The notes under the pieces are model-generated. The model saw only the letters and a program-made list of their open reading frames with translations. It made no database searches and was not told where the DNA came from. 64,000 nucleotides of DNA from Mesostigma viride (lineage: Eukaryota > Streptophyta > Mesostigmatophyceae > Mesostigmatales > Mesostigmataceae). Positions 23,391 to 34,300 of the stretch are shown here, one piece after another. Where the stretch lies: contig RPFO01000312.1 of NCBI GenBank assembly GCA_009746045.1, positions 1,158,323 through 1,222,322 on the forward strand, written 5' to 3'. The stretch's first letter is position 1. Each line of letters opens with the position of its first letter. The translations under genes and the position numbers were made by a program.

Positions 23391-24677
23391 ATGGAGGGTG
23401 GCAACGCCGCTCCCCCTATTCGTCAAGACAACGTCGGTGCGAGAAGCACCATAATGCCTGGGCGTGATGGGTTGCACGCTTTCCGGCCAGTGCCCGGGGC
23501 TGCGAGTGTCGCCCGCCCCACGGCTATCCCCGCCTGTGCTGCAGTTCGCCCCGTCAACCCCGCTGTGATGACTCGCGACGTTGCCGTGTCGCCACTTTGT
23601 TTGGCTACCATCCCAGATCCCCCGCTGGCACCCACCGGGGCATGCCATTCGGTGCACACCAAGGAAGAATTGCACAGCAAAGGACATACCGGCGTTGCAC
23701 GTGCACAAGATGCTTCCAAGCGTCCGGACGCCTGCTGCGGTACACCGAATGCGTGGGAAGCAATGCAGGCCAGGCTGGCAGAGATGACCACCTGTGCAGA
23801 AACCCGGGACATTGTTGAGCGGGGCCTGATGCGGTACCCCCACGTGAGTTTGGGGAAGCGCTTAGGCGCCGGCCTCTTTGGGTCTGTGCACCTTGTCAAG
23901 TCCACTTTACCTGGCTTTGACCATCCTCTGGTCGTGAAAGTGGCAAAGATCCCGCGCGCCACAAACCTCGTGCACATACAGCAGGTAATTGTGGATCTGA
24001 GTGCTGGAGTGGCCAGGGAAGCTGCTCTCATGACCATTGCGGGGCGTCGAGAGGGCACCTGTCCACGTGTCGCAGGATTGTGGGCCCCAGTTGAGACTGT
24101 AGGTGGCATAGTCATGGAGATGGTGACGGGTGACTTGAAGGCTGCCCGTGATGCCTCCGAATACAACCGTCCCTTTGATGTGCGCACGCCTCCCATCTTG
24201 GCGAAGTGCGCCAAAGTTTTATCCAATTTGCACTCGGTTGGAATCATTCATAACGATCTTAAGTGTGACAACTTTTTGTACAAGGTTGAGGAGGGCACGG
24301 CGGAGCCAACCATCTACATTGGAGACCTGGGCCAGGCAACCAGAGTGAACGAGATGGCGCCCATGCGTGTGCCGGGGCAGTCCCGGTGGCACCCGGCCAC
24401 GGTCTTGCATCCAAGTGCAAAGGCCTTGAGGGGAACGATACAAGCTCGGCCAGAGCACGATGTTTATGCTTTCTTGGTCATGGTGGACGACCTGTTCAGG
24501 AGGTCGCCCAAGTGCTTTGTCCGCAAGGCAACGGACCCAGTTCTGTGGGAGCTGTGTAGGAAGATTGCTTTTCGACAACAATACAAGCACGATATTGTGT
24601 TACCTGACATGGCCGGGCTGGCGGACATGTTCCACAAAGCCCGCATATTCGTGCCCGATGCTTACCCCAAGCAGTAA
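23391..24677 (+). CDS. Protein-kinase-like gene carried by the inner transposon
   Basis: The protein is 428 residues. The N-terminal 150 residues are disordered and Pro/Ala-rich. The kinase fold follows: glycine loop LGAGLFGSV (158-166), Lys183 in VVKVAK, Glu210 as candidate helix-C Glu, catalytic loop HNDLKCDN (287-294, Asp289), and GDLGQ (311-315) in place of DFG. Asp312 is kept, so catalysis is plausible. A frame from a good-context ATG at 23240 runs to 23383 and would be continuous with this one if the TGCA at 23373-23376 were absent. That upstream part is highly basic (RRWRLKKRGKKR), like a nuclear signal. Role in the element is unknown. It could be a captured host kinase. Confidence 0.75.
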   Translation: MEGGNAAPPIRQDNVGARSTIMPGRDGLHAFRPVPGAASVARPTAIPACAAVRPVNPAVMTRDVAVSPLCLATIPDPPLAPTGACHSVHTKEELHSKGHTGVARAQDASKRPDACCGTPNAWEAMQARLAEMTTCAETRDIVERGLMRYPHVSLGKRLGAGLFGSVHLVKSTLPGFDHPLVVKVAKIPRATNLVHIQQVIVDLSAGVAREAALMTIAGRREGTCPRVAGLWAPVETVGGIVMEMVTGDLKAARDASEYNRPFDVRTPPILAKCAKVLSNLHSVGIIHNDLKCDNFLYKVEEGTAEPTIYIGDLGQATRVNEMAPMRVPGQSRWHPATVLHPSAKALRGTIQARPEHDVYAFLVMVDDLFRRSPKCFVRKATDPVLWELCRKIAFRQQYKHDIVLPDMAGLADMFHKARIFVPDAYPKQ

Positions 24678-24681
24678 CCGT

Positions 24682-24862
24682 GTTGCATCCCAAGTGCAAA
24701 GGCCTTGAGGGGAACGCTACAAGCTCAGCCAGGGCACGATGTTTATGCTTTCTTCGTCATGGTGGACGATCTGTTCAGGAGGTCGCCCAAGTGCTTTGTC
24801 CGCAAGTCAACAGACCCACTTCTCCATGAGGTGTGTAGAAAGATTGCTTACATCTGTACAGT
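24682..24862 (+). pseudogene. Tandem partial copy of the kinase 3' end
   Basis: It repeats 24404-24566 with substitutions (ATCCAAGTGCAAAGGCCTTG and so on), starting five bases after the kinase stop codon. It has no start and no conserved frame to the end. It is a segmental duplication remnant. Confidence 0.85.
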
Positions 24863-24929
24863 ATGATTACCCCATATTCATCTTAAGTGGAAGGACATAT
24901 GCTACTCGTGCATGTGGTGTGTGCCCGAG

Positions 24930-25050
24930 TAGGTGGCAGTTTACATTCCCCCACCTGCAGGAAGTAGCCCAGAGTGTATTAAAAGCCATATGCCCCTTCT
25001 CAGGGCTATGGGGTACATATTCTCCCAGCGGAGTTATGTTACTAATTAAT
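24930..25050 (+). repeat. SINE-like repeat with LINE B-type tail
   Basis: It contains AGGAAGTAGCCCAGAGTGTA, CCATATGCCCCTTCTCAGGG, TCTCCCAGCGGAGTTATG and an AATTAATTAAT tail. It is the same family as 19250-19800 and 49020-49385. Confidence 0.75.
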
Positions 25051-25149
25051 TAATCACACGTTCATGGCAGGGGCGAGACACATAAGTTATTATTATTTTT
25101 TTTATAATTCATCCATGTACACGTACAACGAGGGAGCTAGCACCCTACC

Positions 25150-25670
25150 TTGTATCACTGCCTCCCTGTTCTTACGTGCAGGGCCAAGACGTGGACCCTC
25201 ACCGCCAACCTTGCCAACTTCTACCCCATGCCATGCATTGAGCTAGCTGAATGCACTTTGGCAATGTTCACAAGTTTCTGGCGTTGTGGCAGTTGGTGAT
25301 TTCCAACTGGCTGCAACATCTTAAGGCTCCATTCATTGTCAATGGTATGCTGGCCAAGCCAGAGATATTGAGTAAGTCAGGACAAGGCCAAGAGGGCCCA
25401 GGTCATCAAGGACTTACCCCCCCCTAGCTGCATTGGGGAAGGAGCGTGTTTGCAAACATGGGAGGCATGCTAGACAATTAGATCGCTAGGGTCGCCAGCA
25501 CCATAGATATACCATACGACTGTTTGCGTCGGCCTGCCTGTATAGATAGCTTACACCGGTATAGGATTGCGTGCACCCATCCCTCCATCCACACCTTGGG
25601 GTTAATGCTCCGTGACTCCCGGCCCAACGGGAGCACGAGTTTAATTAATTCATTAATTAATTGGGTCACT
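25150..25670 (+). mobile_element. 5'-truncated, degenerate LINE (family A) 3' end
   Basis: A trace of the block AKTWTLTANLA near 25180 corresponds to YGAETWTLTADLA at 42735. GACAAGGCCAAGAGGGCCCA near 25382 corresponds to the conserved C-terminus at 43115. The 3' UTR then shows a short CACCCATCCCTCCATCC, the hairpin GCTCCGTGACTCC...GGGAGCACGAG and an AATTAATT tail. Compared with the copy at 42555-44101 its CCAT tract is about 15 bp rather than about 740 bp. Confidence 0.6.
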
Positions 25671-25684
25671 TTCGTAAATCAGTG

Positions 25685-25830
25685 CATGCATGTACGTCCT
25701 GGCTATTATCAGAACACTTGCCCACGCTCCTTAGTATCATATGCTCACATGGGTCTTATTGCACCCACACAACTTATTGGTCCGGATTATCACGAGATCT
25801 TGTGGACAGCATGTGCTGGCAGTAAATTGC
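25685..25830 (+). repeat. SINE-like repeat fragment (second family)
   Basis: ACTTGCCCACGCTCCTTAG, CATATGCTCACATGGGTCTT and ATTGCACCCACA match, in inverted orientation, the repeats at 44258-44520 and 44540-44820. Confidence 0.7.
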
Positions 25831-25834
25831 ATTA

Positions 25835-26165
25835 AATTAGAATATGACTCCGTTGGGACATCATGTAGCACGTATTCGCTAGCATGCTGATGGGTGGGCG
25901 TGAGCGAAGCCACGAAACCTAACTAAGCTAACTCTAAGCTAATCTAAAAAATCAGGGCTCACTCAACATCAGCAAAGCGCCACTTCCTCCTGGGGTGGGG
26001 TGGGGGGGCTTGCCCACGGGCGCTGACGTGTGGGCCTGGACAATGGTCTGCCACCTCATCCTGTCCTGCATGGCAGTCCAAGCAAGAGCGAGGGAGGAAA
26101 TGTGTTGTTCAACCAGGGCTGGGACCACTAGGTCGGCTGCCTGTAAGTGAAGAAACAATCCACAT
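25835..26165 (-). mobile_element. LINE family B 3' end, minus strand
   Basis: The minus strand encodes a C-terminal peptide containing RWQTIVQAHTSAPVGKPP. The conserved 3' UTR follows: TTAGATTAGCTTAGAGTTAG, GTTTCGTGGCTTCGCTCACG, CACCCATC, a CCCAACGG hairpin core, then ATTTAA. The same layout is at 59040-59340 (minus) and, split, at 42350-42542 (plus). It is a 5'-truncated insertion lying downstream of the transposase-like gene. Confidence 0.7.
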
Positions 26166-26202
26166 GACTTGTCCTCGCCTGCATGTCATGCAAGTTCTTA
26201 CA

Positions 26203-27396
26203 TCACATCTTGTAGCCACCATGACGAACCAGCAGACCCTGTTGACGACGAGACTTGAAGAAAGGAGGCGTGTCCCGGTCACAGTCATCAAGGCCGTACA
26301 CCCGGTTCCCTGCGTTATGGATCAGTTCCCTGTTTCCTTCCTTCTTGCGATCCCCCTTTCTCATGGGGATTGCAGATGTGGTGCACCTGGGGTCGTGGAC
26401 AGTCCCGTTGCATTGGTGGACCATCGTCACAGCAGCCGTGACACGATAAATAGGGAAGAGTTCACCGGCTACCGGTTCGGCAGCCTTCTCGAACAAGGGC
26501 AGCTGCTGGCGTCTGCTAAACTTGCCCAGTTCTTCGTACCACGTGGGCACGATCCACAAATAGGATTTGCCATCATTCCCTTCCACTGACACTACAGCTG
26601 TGACTTCACATATCCAATGCTCTCCAGCGTCATCAGCAAGCACGTACCGACGCGGATCCTCCGCGGCACCGACTCTGTAGTCCTGCGGCCTGTAAGCATA
26701 AGTATGCCCCACCGCCACGGTCGCCTTGTATGTGACTGCCTTGCGCCATAGCCGCACACCCGGGTCTTCAACTCATTCCACGTCTCCGCCGCCTCGGGAA
26801 AATACTCCTTGAAGCGATGCAAGACAATAGCCGGCGTCAAACCATGCTGCACGTGCTCCCACTCGATGACCCCATCAGTACCGTTGCGTGTGCTGCGGAT
26901 CAGAAGCTTGGGGATGCCGCCAAAACATGTCCTTACCCGTCCCCCAGCACGTCCCTCGGTGTGTTCAACTGTAGGGTACGCAGCCCCGTCCGCCAATGCC
27001 ACCCCCAGTGTAGCCGTGCCGCTTTGGCCGGAGAGCCAGTCCTCATGCACACCTCCACTCTTGAACAAGTACTTGGCAGCTGGGCTTGATAGCAGTGCTT
27101 CACGCGCCTGTGGAGTCAAGAACTTCTCTGGGTCCTCGAGCCCCTTGAGTATATTATCCAACGCGTGCTGCCTCTCCCCTGCGAAAACAGCGATGCATGG
27201 TGAACGGGGCGATGTATCAATCCTTGCAAACAGTACATGCAGTGAGCTAGGCTCATTGATTCCTGAACTTAGTGCACGTTGCCCCAGGACACTCACCTCG
27301 TAACCTCCTCATGGTGCCTTACAATATGCATAACGTCTACAGGGTGGGCTGTCAATGGGCCAGGTTTGGGATCGCCACCTTGCATGTATGCCCTGG
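26203..27396 (-). pseudogene. Transposase-like gene of the inner element: C-terminal exons
   Basis: Exon pieces are about 27294-27396 (donor GTGAGT), then from about 27244 (acceptor CCTAG) onwards to a stop at about 26203. A 2-bp shift at about 26757 (GTGTGCGG where GTGCGG keeps the frame) breaks the last exon. The C-terminal ~180 residues (DYRVGAAEDPRRYVLADD, then WICEVTAVVSV) look like a BAH-type or other chromatin-reader beta domain. That is a guess from pattern. It is the 3' part of the gene that begins at about 36.8 kb. Loss of frame here means the gene is dead even without the Copia insertion, unless the shift is a sequence error. Confidence 0.5.
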
Positions 27397-27544
27397 AACA
27401 CACCCGATAGAGGTGGGCCACGGGGGCCATTCTGACATCCAAAATCACACATCCCAACCCCAAACCCTAAACTATTTTAAACCCTAAGCACAGCCCGGCC
27501 CTTATGCATGTACATGTCCACGGTACTAACTCGGCTGGAAGCTT

Positions 27545-27936
27545 GCGTTGCACATGAAAATAGCAGCAGGCTGGTAATAATCCTTACATTTCAGCAGCAA
27601 CCATTTGTCAGCATCTAGGATATGGCGGGCGTTGACGCTTCTCATCAGGTCCCCAATCATGCCGTGATCCCTCTCAAACGCATGGCCGTCCATATCCCAG
27701 AGCCTGCCCACGTCCTTGGTCTGGTGCGCCACATGGAGCCCCATATGACAGTTGGCTGTGGCAGCGTTGTGGCCTCGCTCGTTTGCAGTCTTCCCCCTCT
27801 GTGCAACCACGCCAGCATTGGCGTACTTTCCACGAGGCCATAGGGCATTGAAACGTTTCAGGAACTCGCGATACACCTTGTCGGCATTGTCAGCATGCGT
27901 CGGGGAAGTGTACTCGCTCAGTACCATCTCCGTCCA
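27545..27936 (-). pseudogene. Transposase-like gene: exon with conserved His/Glu region
   Basis: The exon starts after TCATCGCAG and joins in phase with the exon ending at 28133. It contains ANCHMGLHVAHQTKDVG...FERDHG, the counterpart of the C-terminal His/Glu-bearing block of Plavaka/CACTA transposases (fungal consensus of type KxHxxxH...FERxxG). The 3' boundary is uncertain; a GC donor at about 27544 is possible. Confidence 0.5.
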
Positions 27937-28132
27937 CTGCGATGAAAGCAAACATGAGCAGCATTACATTGAAAGCACGTTTCCAGCCAGTGTTTACAAT
28001 GCGATTATAATATATATTTTGACTCATGGGGCTTGTAGTAAAAACCTAAAACAGCTCACACATCATGAAGTGACATGTCTTCAAGTGCACATGATGTAGC
28101 ATACGGGGAATGTTAGGTTGGCAAGGTCTTAC

Positions 28133-28559
28133 CACGCAAAGGTCCCGCACCATTTGAGCAGTGCCTCGAACGCGCTGGGGAGGCCGTGCGTTAGGTTCTT
28201 TGGCAGACTCCCGCACTCGAAGAATCCATTCCATGGCATGTGGTACCATCGGCAGGCACTGCAGGAACTGCATGGCCTTGAAGAAAGGGTATCGGGTGAA
28301 CGGGTTCTTGGGCAATGCGGCCCTTCCGCTGGTGGTGGGCCACGCTCTCGCATATGCATCACATTCCCGGATCTCATCGGATTTCAGGAGCCGGGTGCAG
28401 ATGAAAATGAAGACGGTTTTGATGATCCCCAAGCACAGCAAGTGAAAGATCTCAATGGGAAACTGTCGAAACCTGTCCCAGTGCCTGAGACCCTGCCATA
28501 CGGAGGGACGGCTGTGCTTAATACCGTGCTCCGCCTCCGCCTCCTTCGCGAGCTTGGCC
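28133..28559 (-). pseudogene. Transposase-like gene: catalytic-core exon (second acidic motif)
   Basis: The acceptor TTTTCCAG precedes 28559 and the donor GTAAGA follows 28133. Both joins keep phase. It contains RFRQFPIEIFHLLCLGIIK, similar to the Plavaka motif of the type D-x4-TPxEIxHxxxLGxxK. This supports assignment to the CACTA/Plavaka-related DDE transposases. Plavaka membership is inferred from motif pattern only. Confidence 0.55.
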
Positions 28560-28939
28560 CTGGAAAACGCAATGTGTGGGATGGAAGGCACAAAGTTTCA
28601 CAATCGGATACGTCAAAGCATGCAGACCTTGTGGAATGGTCTACGAAAGCTTGGCAGATATCCGAACCACCACGGCAGACCTTGTTGCTACAGACCTTGT
28701 TGCTACAGACCTTGTATGCTACAGACCATCTGTGCACGGTCAGACCTTGTTGCTGCCACACACACAATTGATGACTGCACACAGGGCGGCGTTGCTTTCC
28801 TCCCGCTGGACCTGGGTACCATCCGCCATGCATGCATGGTGCGGTGTGAATGGGTCTCCATAAGACTGGTAGATGCAACGTGGGGTGCTACCAGACCAAT
28901 TGTGTTATATAGCATGGAGTTCATGTAGGGTTAACTTAC

Positions 28940-30116
28940 TTCTCACGAGCCGTCAGTCCCTCACGCTCCATGGTTGCGCACACAGCTCGGTGGCCCTCCT
29001 CCGTACGCAGCTCAAGCACCACTTCGGTGTGCCCCCAGAACTCGGAGTGGAGAGTACAAAAGCCGCAGCCATGATTGCTGCCAGACGCCATGAGCCCCAT
29101 CTCTGCAAACCGCGCCCCGGAATCTAGCAGCCAAAAAAAGGGTACTCTGACCTCCATCCACGACACAACACCGGTCAGAGGGTCTGCCATTTCCATGGCC
29201 ACCCCTTGCTGCAGTGGGCGGATCTCGTTATCCAGCAGCCACTTGTTGAAGGCATCCGCATCCACATGCTTTGGCCTCAGCGTGACCACGTGATTGCGGG
29301 CAGCCGATCGATCCAGCGTTAGGATCCTGAACTGATACGACACCACATCGGCATCCGTATTGTCAGTGATCTTGAAGCTATCCATCCAAAGCACGATTGG
29401 GATCACAACGACGGGCAAGCCCAGCCGCGGGCGGGCCTGACACTTGCGGAGGGGGCCCTTCTGCCAGTCCCTGAAATCACCTATGGGCTGCATCAAAGGG
29501 TGGCCATGGGGATCCCTTAGATCATTCCCATCAGCATCTGTTTCCACGATGCCCCCGGTCGTGACTCCGTATGTCCGTGACAAGAAGTAGTCGTGTTTCC
29601 CAACTGTGCCCTCTTGCTCCATTTCCGCGAAGTCTTCTTCAGAGTGAACCCTGATATGGCGCTTGTAGGTCCCTGCCTCCACCAATTCCGTCCAGTTGCA
29701 TGCAAATAGCTCCTTCTCATGAAACCCGGGGCTTCCCCTTTTCAGGTGCGTGTGTCGCCACTTGTTGGCATACAAGTACTGCACCTCGAAGAGCACCTTG
29801 ACAGAATCCGAGAGCTTGTCGTCACGCTGGTACAGGACGCCGGTCAGCCTCACCGGGGCCCCATAAGGCTTGCCTTTGTTCACACCGTCCTCAGTCACCG
29901 AGACCTCGAGGAAGTCACCGACCGTGAACGTCTGGTGGCCGGATAGCGCTATCCCACGAAGGCGGCACAGAGGATGGTCGTGGAAGAAGGTACTCATGTG
30001 GAAACCTGTGCGCCGGCCATCCGCAAGCACCTCGGGCCGCACATGCAGGTGGCGCGTGACATTGTGCTGGCGTAGCAGATGTTGAAGCCGGGTCTTGATG
30101 CTGCACGTGTGGGCGA
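28940..30116 (-). pseudogene. Transposase-like gene: central exon with DDE-type motif, split by Copia
   Basis: The exon ends at 28940 with donor GTAAGT and continues upstream across the Copia element to 35878 and beyond. The first part has a beta-rich region (VGDFLEVSVTEDGVNKGKPY), perhaps a BAH-like module. Then comes VVIPIVLWMDSFKITDNTD with a candidate catalytic Asp, and LDSGARFAEMGLMASGSNHG then CGFC, the counterpart of the D-x-A-x-AE...GxNxxCRxC zinc-ligand block of Plavaka transposases. After removing 30117-35877 plus one GGCGA, codons run without a stop from 35878 side to this side (SVA|HTCSIKTRLQ). Confidence 0.65.
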
Positions 30117-30819
30117 TGTCTGGATATTATTGTATCCACCTGCCCTGCCCACATTGTGCTTGTATATAGTCAGCTTGATAGAGATTTAATAGCTGGACTT
30201 GTAGCACTTTTTCCTACTCGATTTGGACTACGAATGGCTGAGATACGGCCTTCCAAAGTTATATGCACTATGGTCTTGCCAAGTAGACTAGTGTGTCAGC
30301 ATATCACGTGACAATTGTGCTGACAACTGGCATGCCAACTGGCCTGAACATGTTGCTAGTTCATGAGGTACAGATATAGATTCATGGTACAGTGACTACT
30401 GTTGTGTCAGATCTTACGTCAGTGTTTCTTGATTCCTGACAAGGATTCTAGATACTTTATTCCATGGACATGTGGCGAATGCCTAGAGCACATTGCTTAG
30501 TTTATTGACAGATGGCAGTTCCATATTATGGTTATTTGCATGTTGACAGATGGCAATCATTCCTTATGTTGTATTTCAGCAAATGCCATCTGGCAATCCC
30601 ACAACAAATATTCTAGGAATCTAGAAGTGTTGCAACCCTTGCTTGACATGTGGCAGTTCTACCTTTGCCACCTAATTGCCTATATAATGAAATGAACAAA
30701 GGCAGCAAGGGCATCTCAAGCTGCCAGTTTTCTGCGTGAACATTTTGTCTCTCAGTCTCTCACTTCCTCAGCCTTGATCTTGACCTGTGATCTGCAAGGA
30801 AGGATCATAAAACAAAACA
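30117..30819 (+). repeat. 5' LTR of Copia
   Basis: 703 bp, TGTCTGGATA...ACAAAACA. It contains a plausible TATA box (CCTATATAATG near 30677). Relative to the 3' LTR it has 8 extra bases near 30370-30377 that read as ACAG followed by ATAT. Confidence 0.95.
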
Positions 30820-30831
30820 TGGTATCGGAGG
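30820..30831 (+). promoter_or_regulatory. Primer-binding site of Copia
   Basis: TGGTATCGGAGG directly abuts the 5' LTR. It is the initiator-tRNA-Met type. Confidence 0.85.
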
Positions 30832-30853
30832 AGTGAGGCTTCTCTTTGACAAC

Positions 30854-31339
30854 ATGGCTGCTGCTGCTGCTGCTGCTTTGGAAAACAAGTACCTCTCTTT
30901 TATTCCAGCATGTTCCAAGGCAATTCCCAAGTTTGATGGTTCTTCCCTGCCAAAATGGGGAGAGACCAAGGAGCTTTTCCAAGCCCACCTGGAGGCCTAT
31001 GATCTGGAGGGGGTCATTACCAAGCCTGAGGAGGCTACACCCAAGCAAGAGAAGGTTGTTTACACAGCCTTGCTGGCGTGCCTCACTGGCAGAGCAGCCC
31101 AGATTGCAAAGACCATTGGTGAGAGAAAGGGCAGTTTGCTTTTTGCTAAGTTGGTGGAGGTGTTTGAGCAGCCTAAACTGACCAAGAGCAACAAGCACGA
31201 CCTGAGGACATCCCTAATGAGGCTGACCAAGCAGCCCAACCAGTCCATGATGGACTATCTTACCGCTTCAGAACTGCTTCTGAGTGAGTACAGGGATGTG
31301 GGGGGGTGTTGGCAGACAATGATTTTGCCGCTGCGCTGA
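30854..31339 (+). CDS. Copia gag N-terminal part
   Basis: It starts at the ATG at 30854 (MAAAAAAAL). The sequence has the UBN2/Retrotran_gag pattern of Copia gag: FDGSSLPKWGETKELFQAHL, then a helical region ending near ELLLSEYRDVGG. It stops soon after a run of seven G at about 31300. In the next frame the gag continues without interruption into the zinc knuckle and pol. The shift is a single base in the G7 run. It could be a mutation, a sequence error, or a programmed slip. Confidence 0.85.
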   Translation: MAAAAAAALENKYLSFIPACSKAIPKFDGSSLPKWGETKELFQAHLEAYDLEGVITKPEEATPKQEKVVYTALLACLTGRAAQIAKTIGERKGSLLFAKLVEVFEQPKLTKSNKHDLRTSLMRLTKQPNQSMMDYLTASELLLSEYRDVGGCWQTMILPLR

Positions 31340-34300
31340 AAGGTGGTTTACCTGATGCGTATAGGCCTGCCCTCGTTTCAACCAGGTTCGATGAGGACAT
31401 GTCGCTGCTGGAGGTGAAGAAGGCCATGCTTGAAGCAGATGACCTGCTTGTGGGGACGCGCTCCACCACCACGGTCAAGCCTGAGCCAGCAGCTGCCCAA
31501 GGCCAAGCGTACAGCACAGGCCAACCAACCAAGCCGGGGAGGCCGACTTGCACATTCTGCGGAAAGGAAGGACATGTGGAGGAGACGTGCTATACCAAGT
31601 ACCCACATCTCAGCAGGAAGAAGGGCCAGCAGAGGCCAAAGCGCAAGAACCAGAAGAAGAAGCAGGCTGCGACAGCGAACAACACGGTGGAGGCTCCTGA
31701 GCTTCCCGTGGACTACGCGTTTGCAACTACGCGCCTAGTGCCGGGCGTACCTTTCTGGATTCTGGACTCTGCTGCATCCAGCCACATGAGCCCTGAGGAG
31801 GCTGACTTTATCAAGGTTCAGCCAACCAACCTGGCCATCCAGGGCTCCGGAGGCCGGCTGAAGGCTGTGGGGACGGGGACGCTCAAGCTACGAGTCGCCA
31901 ACAAGGTGGTGCATCTGCCTCATGCTCTGCACGTGCCCTCTCTGGGTGCAAGGCTTCTTTCCGTGGCCCAGCTGCATCAGCAGGGACACGAGGTGAACCT
32001 ACTGCAGGGCGTGGCATGCTTTGCAGGCAGCAAGGTACCTATCAAGGTGCAGAACAACGTCTACGGTTTGCAAGAATCACAGACTGTGACAACCCCTGCT
32101 GCCCACCACACCACAGACAACCCTGCTGCACTATTGTGGCACTGGCGACTTGGACATGCAGGTGCTGAGCGCATTCGCAAGCTGGCGGCCATACCTGCAT
32201 CGAACATTACCATGCGGGCTCCAGGTGCGCCAGGCTGCCCGTCGTGCCCTGCTGGCATGATTAGGCGACGCTCCTTCGCTGCTGGGCAACCACGCTCGAC
32301 CGTGCCTCGTGCCAAGCTGCATGGGGACATAATGGGGCCGATGCAGCCATCACTGGGCGGTTCCCAGTACATTCTGGGCATCACTGACGACGCTACAAGA
32401 TGGCGTTGGTCTTTTCCTATGCGCCAGAAGAGTGAGGTGCCACTGCACTTCGACCGACTGCTGTCAAGGGATATCAGGCCCTACTACGACGGTTCTGTGC
32501 TTCTAAGGACCGACAATGACGCAGTATTTCTTTCCGAGGACTTCCGCTCCCTCTGTGCTCGCCATCGAGTTCACCAAGAATTTTCCAGCCCCTACTGTCC
32601 GCAGCAAAACGGAGTTGCGGAACGCATGTGGGGTTTGGCGATGGGAATGACACTATGCATGCTGCATTATGCTACCCTGCCCAAGACTTTCTGGGCCCTA
32701 GCTTTTGCGTGTGCTGCCTACCTGCTCAATCGGCTGCCATGCGAGGCCAATGCAGACTCTGCTAGCCCTCATCGCCTTTTTCAAGGCGTTGATGCCGACC
32801 TGTCGCACTTGCGCATTTTCGGCTGCCCTGCCTACTTTCGTGTAGAAGGGCCACGTGGCAAGCTGGAGGACAAAGCCCAGGCTGGAATCTTTGTGGGCTA
32901 TGACTTGGAGTCGCCTGCTTACCTGATTCTCCGCCCAGGCTCACGTGACGTTATTCGCAGGCTCCATGTGTCATTCGATGAGACTTGGCGAGCAAATTCT
33001 GCTCCCCTGCACGTCGCGAGTCCAGATGTCAACTTCCAGCTGCCGGCACCTGAGTCTGCCTCGGAATCTGGCGTGGCGCTGGTACCTTTGCCTGCACCCA
33101 CTGAGCATGCAGTGCTGCCGCCTGTCACTGCTGTGCCTGACTCGGTACCTGATGGTCCGGTCACCAGGGCCAAGGCTCGCCAACAGCTGGGCACTGTCAC
33201 CGGTGCAGACGGCAGTGGCAACGCTGAGCATCCTGGTCCGGGTGCTGCTCCTGACTCTGAAATTTCTGATGCGGTGCCGGACGCCGGCAACCAAGTTGCG
33301 CAAGGAATTCCTGCGCCCTCGCCTGCGCCTGCGCCTCAAATTTCGAGTGCAACGGCTTTGCAGCAAGCCATCCACGCACTGCAGCGACCTTCATCTTCAG
33401 CGCCCAGCAACCAGGCAGGGGCGGATTCGGTGATAGCTGCTGCAACGATTGAGGAAAATGTTGGCGATGGCTACTGTCCCTCTAGTGACACATATGGCGC
33501 CTATGGTTGGACCTCCTCTTCTCAACGTCTTGCTTCTCCTAAGTGGGCCCGTTTTTGCCCAAATTACGCTGCTATTCGTGATGTGGTCGAGGATGTATAT
33601 GCCACTAGTGTCGACCTGGACGTCCCTAAGTCTTGGCAACAAGCTCGTTCTCTTCCTGCGTGGCAGTCCGCCATGGATAGCGAGATGGCTTCTATTCGTT
33701 CTCACAAGGTTTTTTCTTTGGTGAGTAGGTCATCTCTTCCTCGTGGCACTTCGGCCCTTCCTTCCCGTTGGGTGTATGCACGTAAGTCGGATGGACGTGA
33801 GAAAGCACGTTTTGTATGCAAGGGCTATGCCAAGCGTGAGGGTGTTGATTTTCAGGACATCTTTAGCCCCACTGTTCGTTCCTCCACAGTGCGTTTGGCT
33901 CTTGCTTTTGCAGTCACGCATGGCTATACTCTGCATCAATTAGACGTCCGCACTGCGTTCTTGTATGCTCCTTTAGAGGAGGATGTCTATGTACGTCCAC
34001 CCCTGGGCTATGAGGAGTATGACGCCTCTGGCGAGCTTCTTGTATGGAAGCTTCATCGCAGCCTGTATGGCACACGTCAGGCTCCGCGCAATTGGCATCG
34101 CACCTTCCGTTCTCATCTCGTGTCGGATGGTGCAGTGCCTAGCGCTACAGACACATGTCTTTACCTTTATCCCAGTGCCAGGGGCTTTGTGTTTGTACAT
34201 GTTGATGACATGATCGTTGCCAGCCCCTCTGCCCCTTGGGTAGCCGCCTGGGTTTCTCGCCTTGGTACACGTTTTCAGCTGTCCGATTCGGACCACCCTT

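Noticed and set aside
23253-24247. Long minus-strand frames opposite the kinase gene
   Set aside because: The plus strand carries all conserved kinase motifs. The antisense frames have no known motif.
27440-27490. Interstitial telomere repeat (CCCTAAA-like)
   Set aside because: Only three imperfect, separated units; chance similarity is likely.
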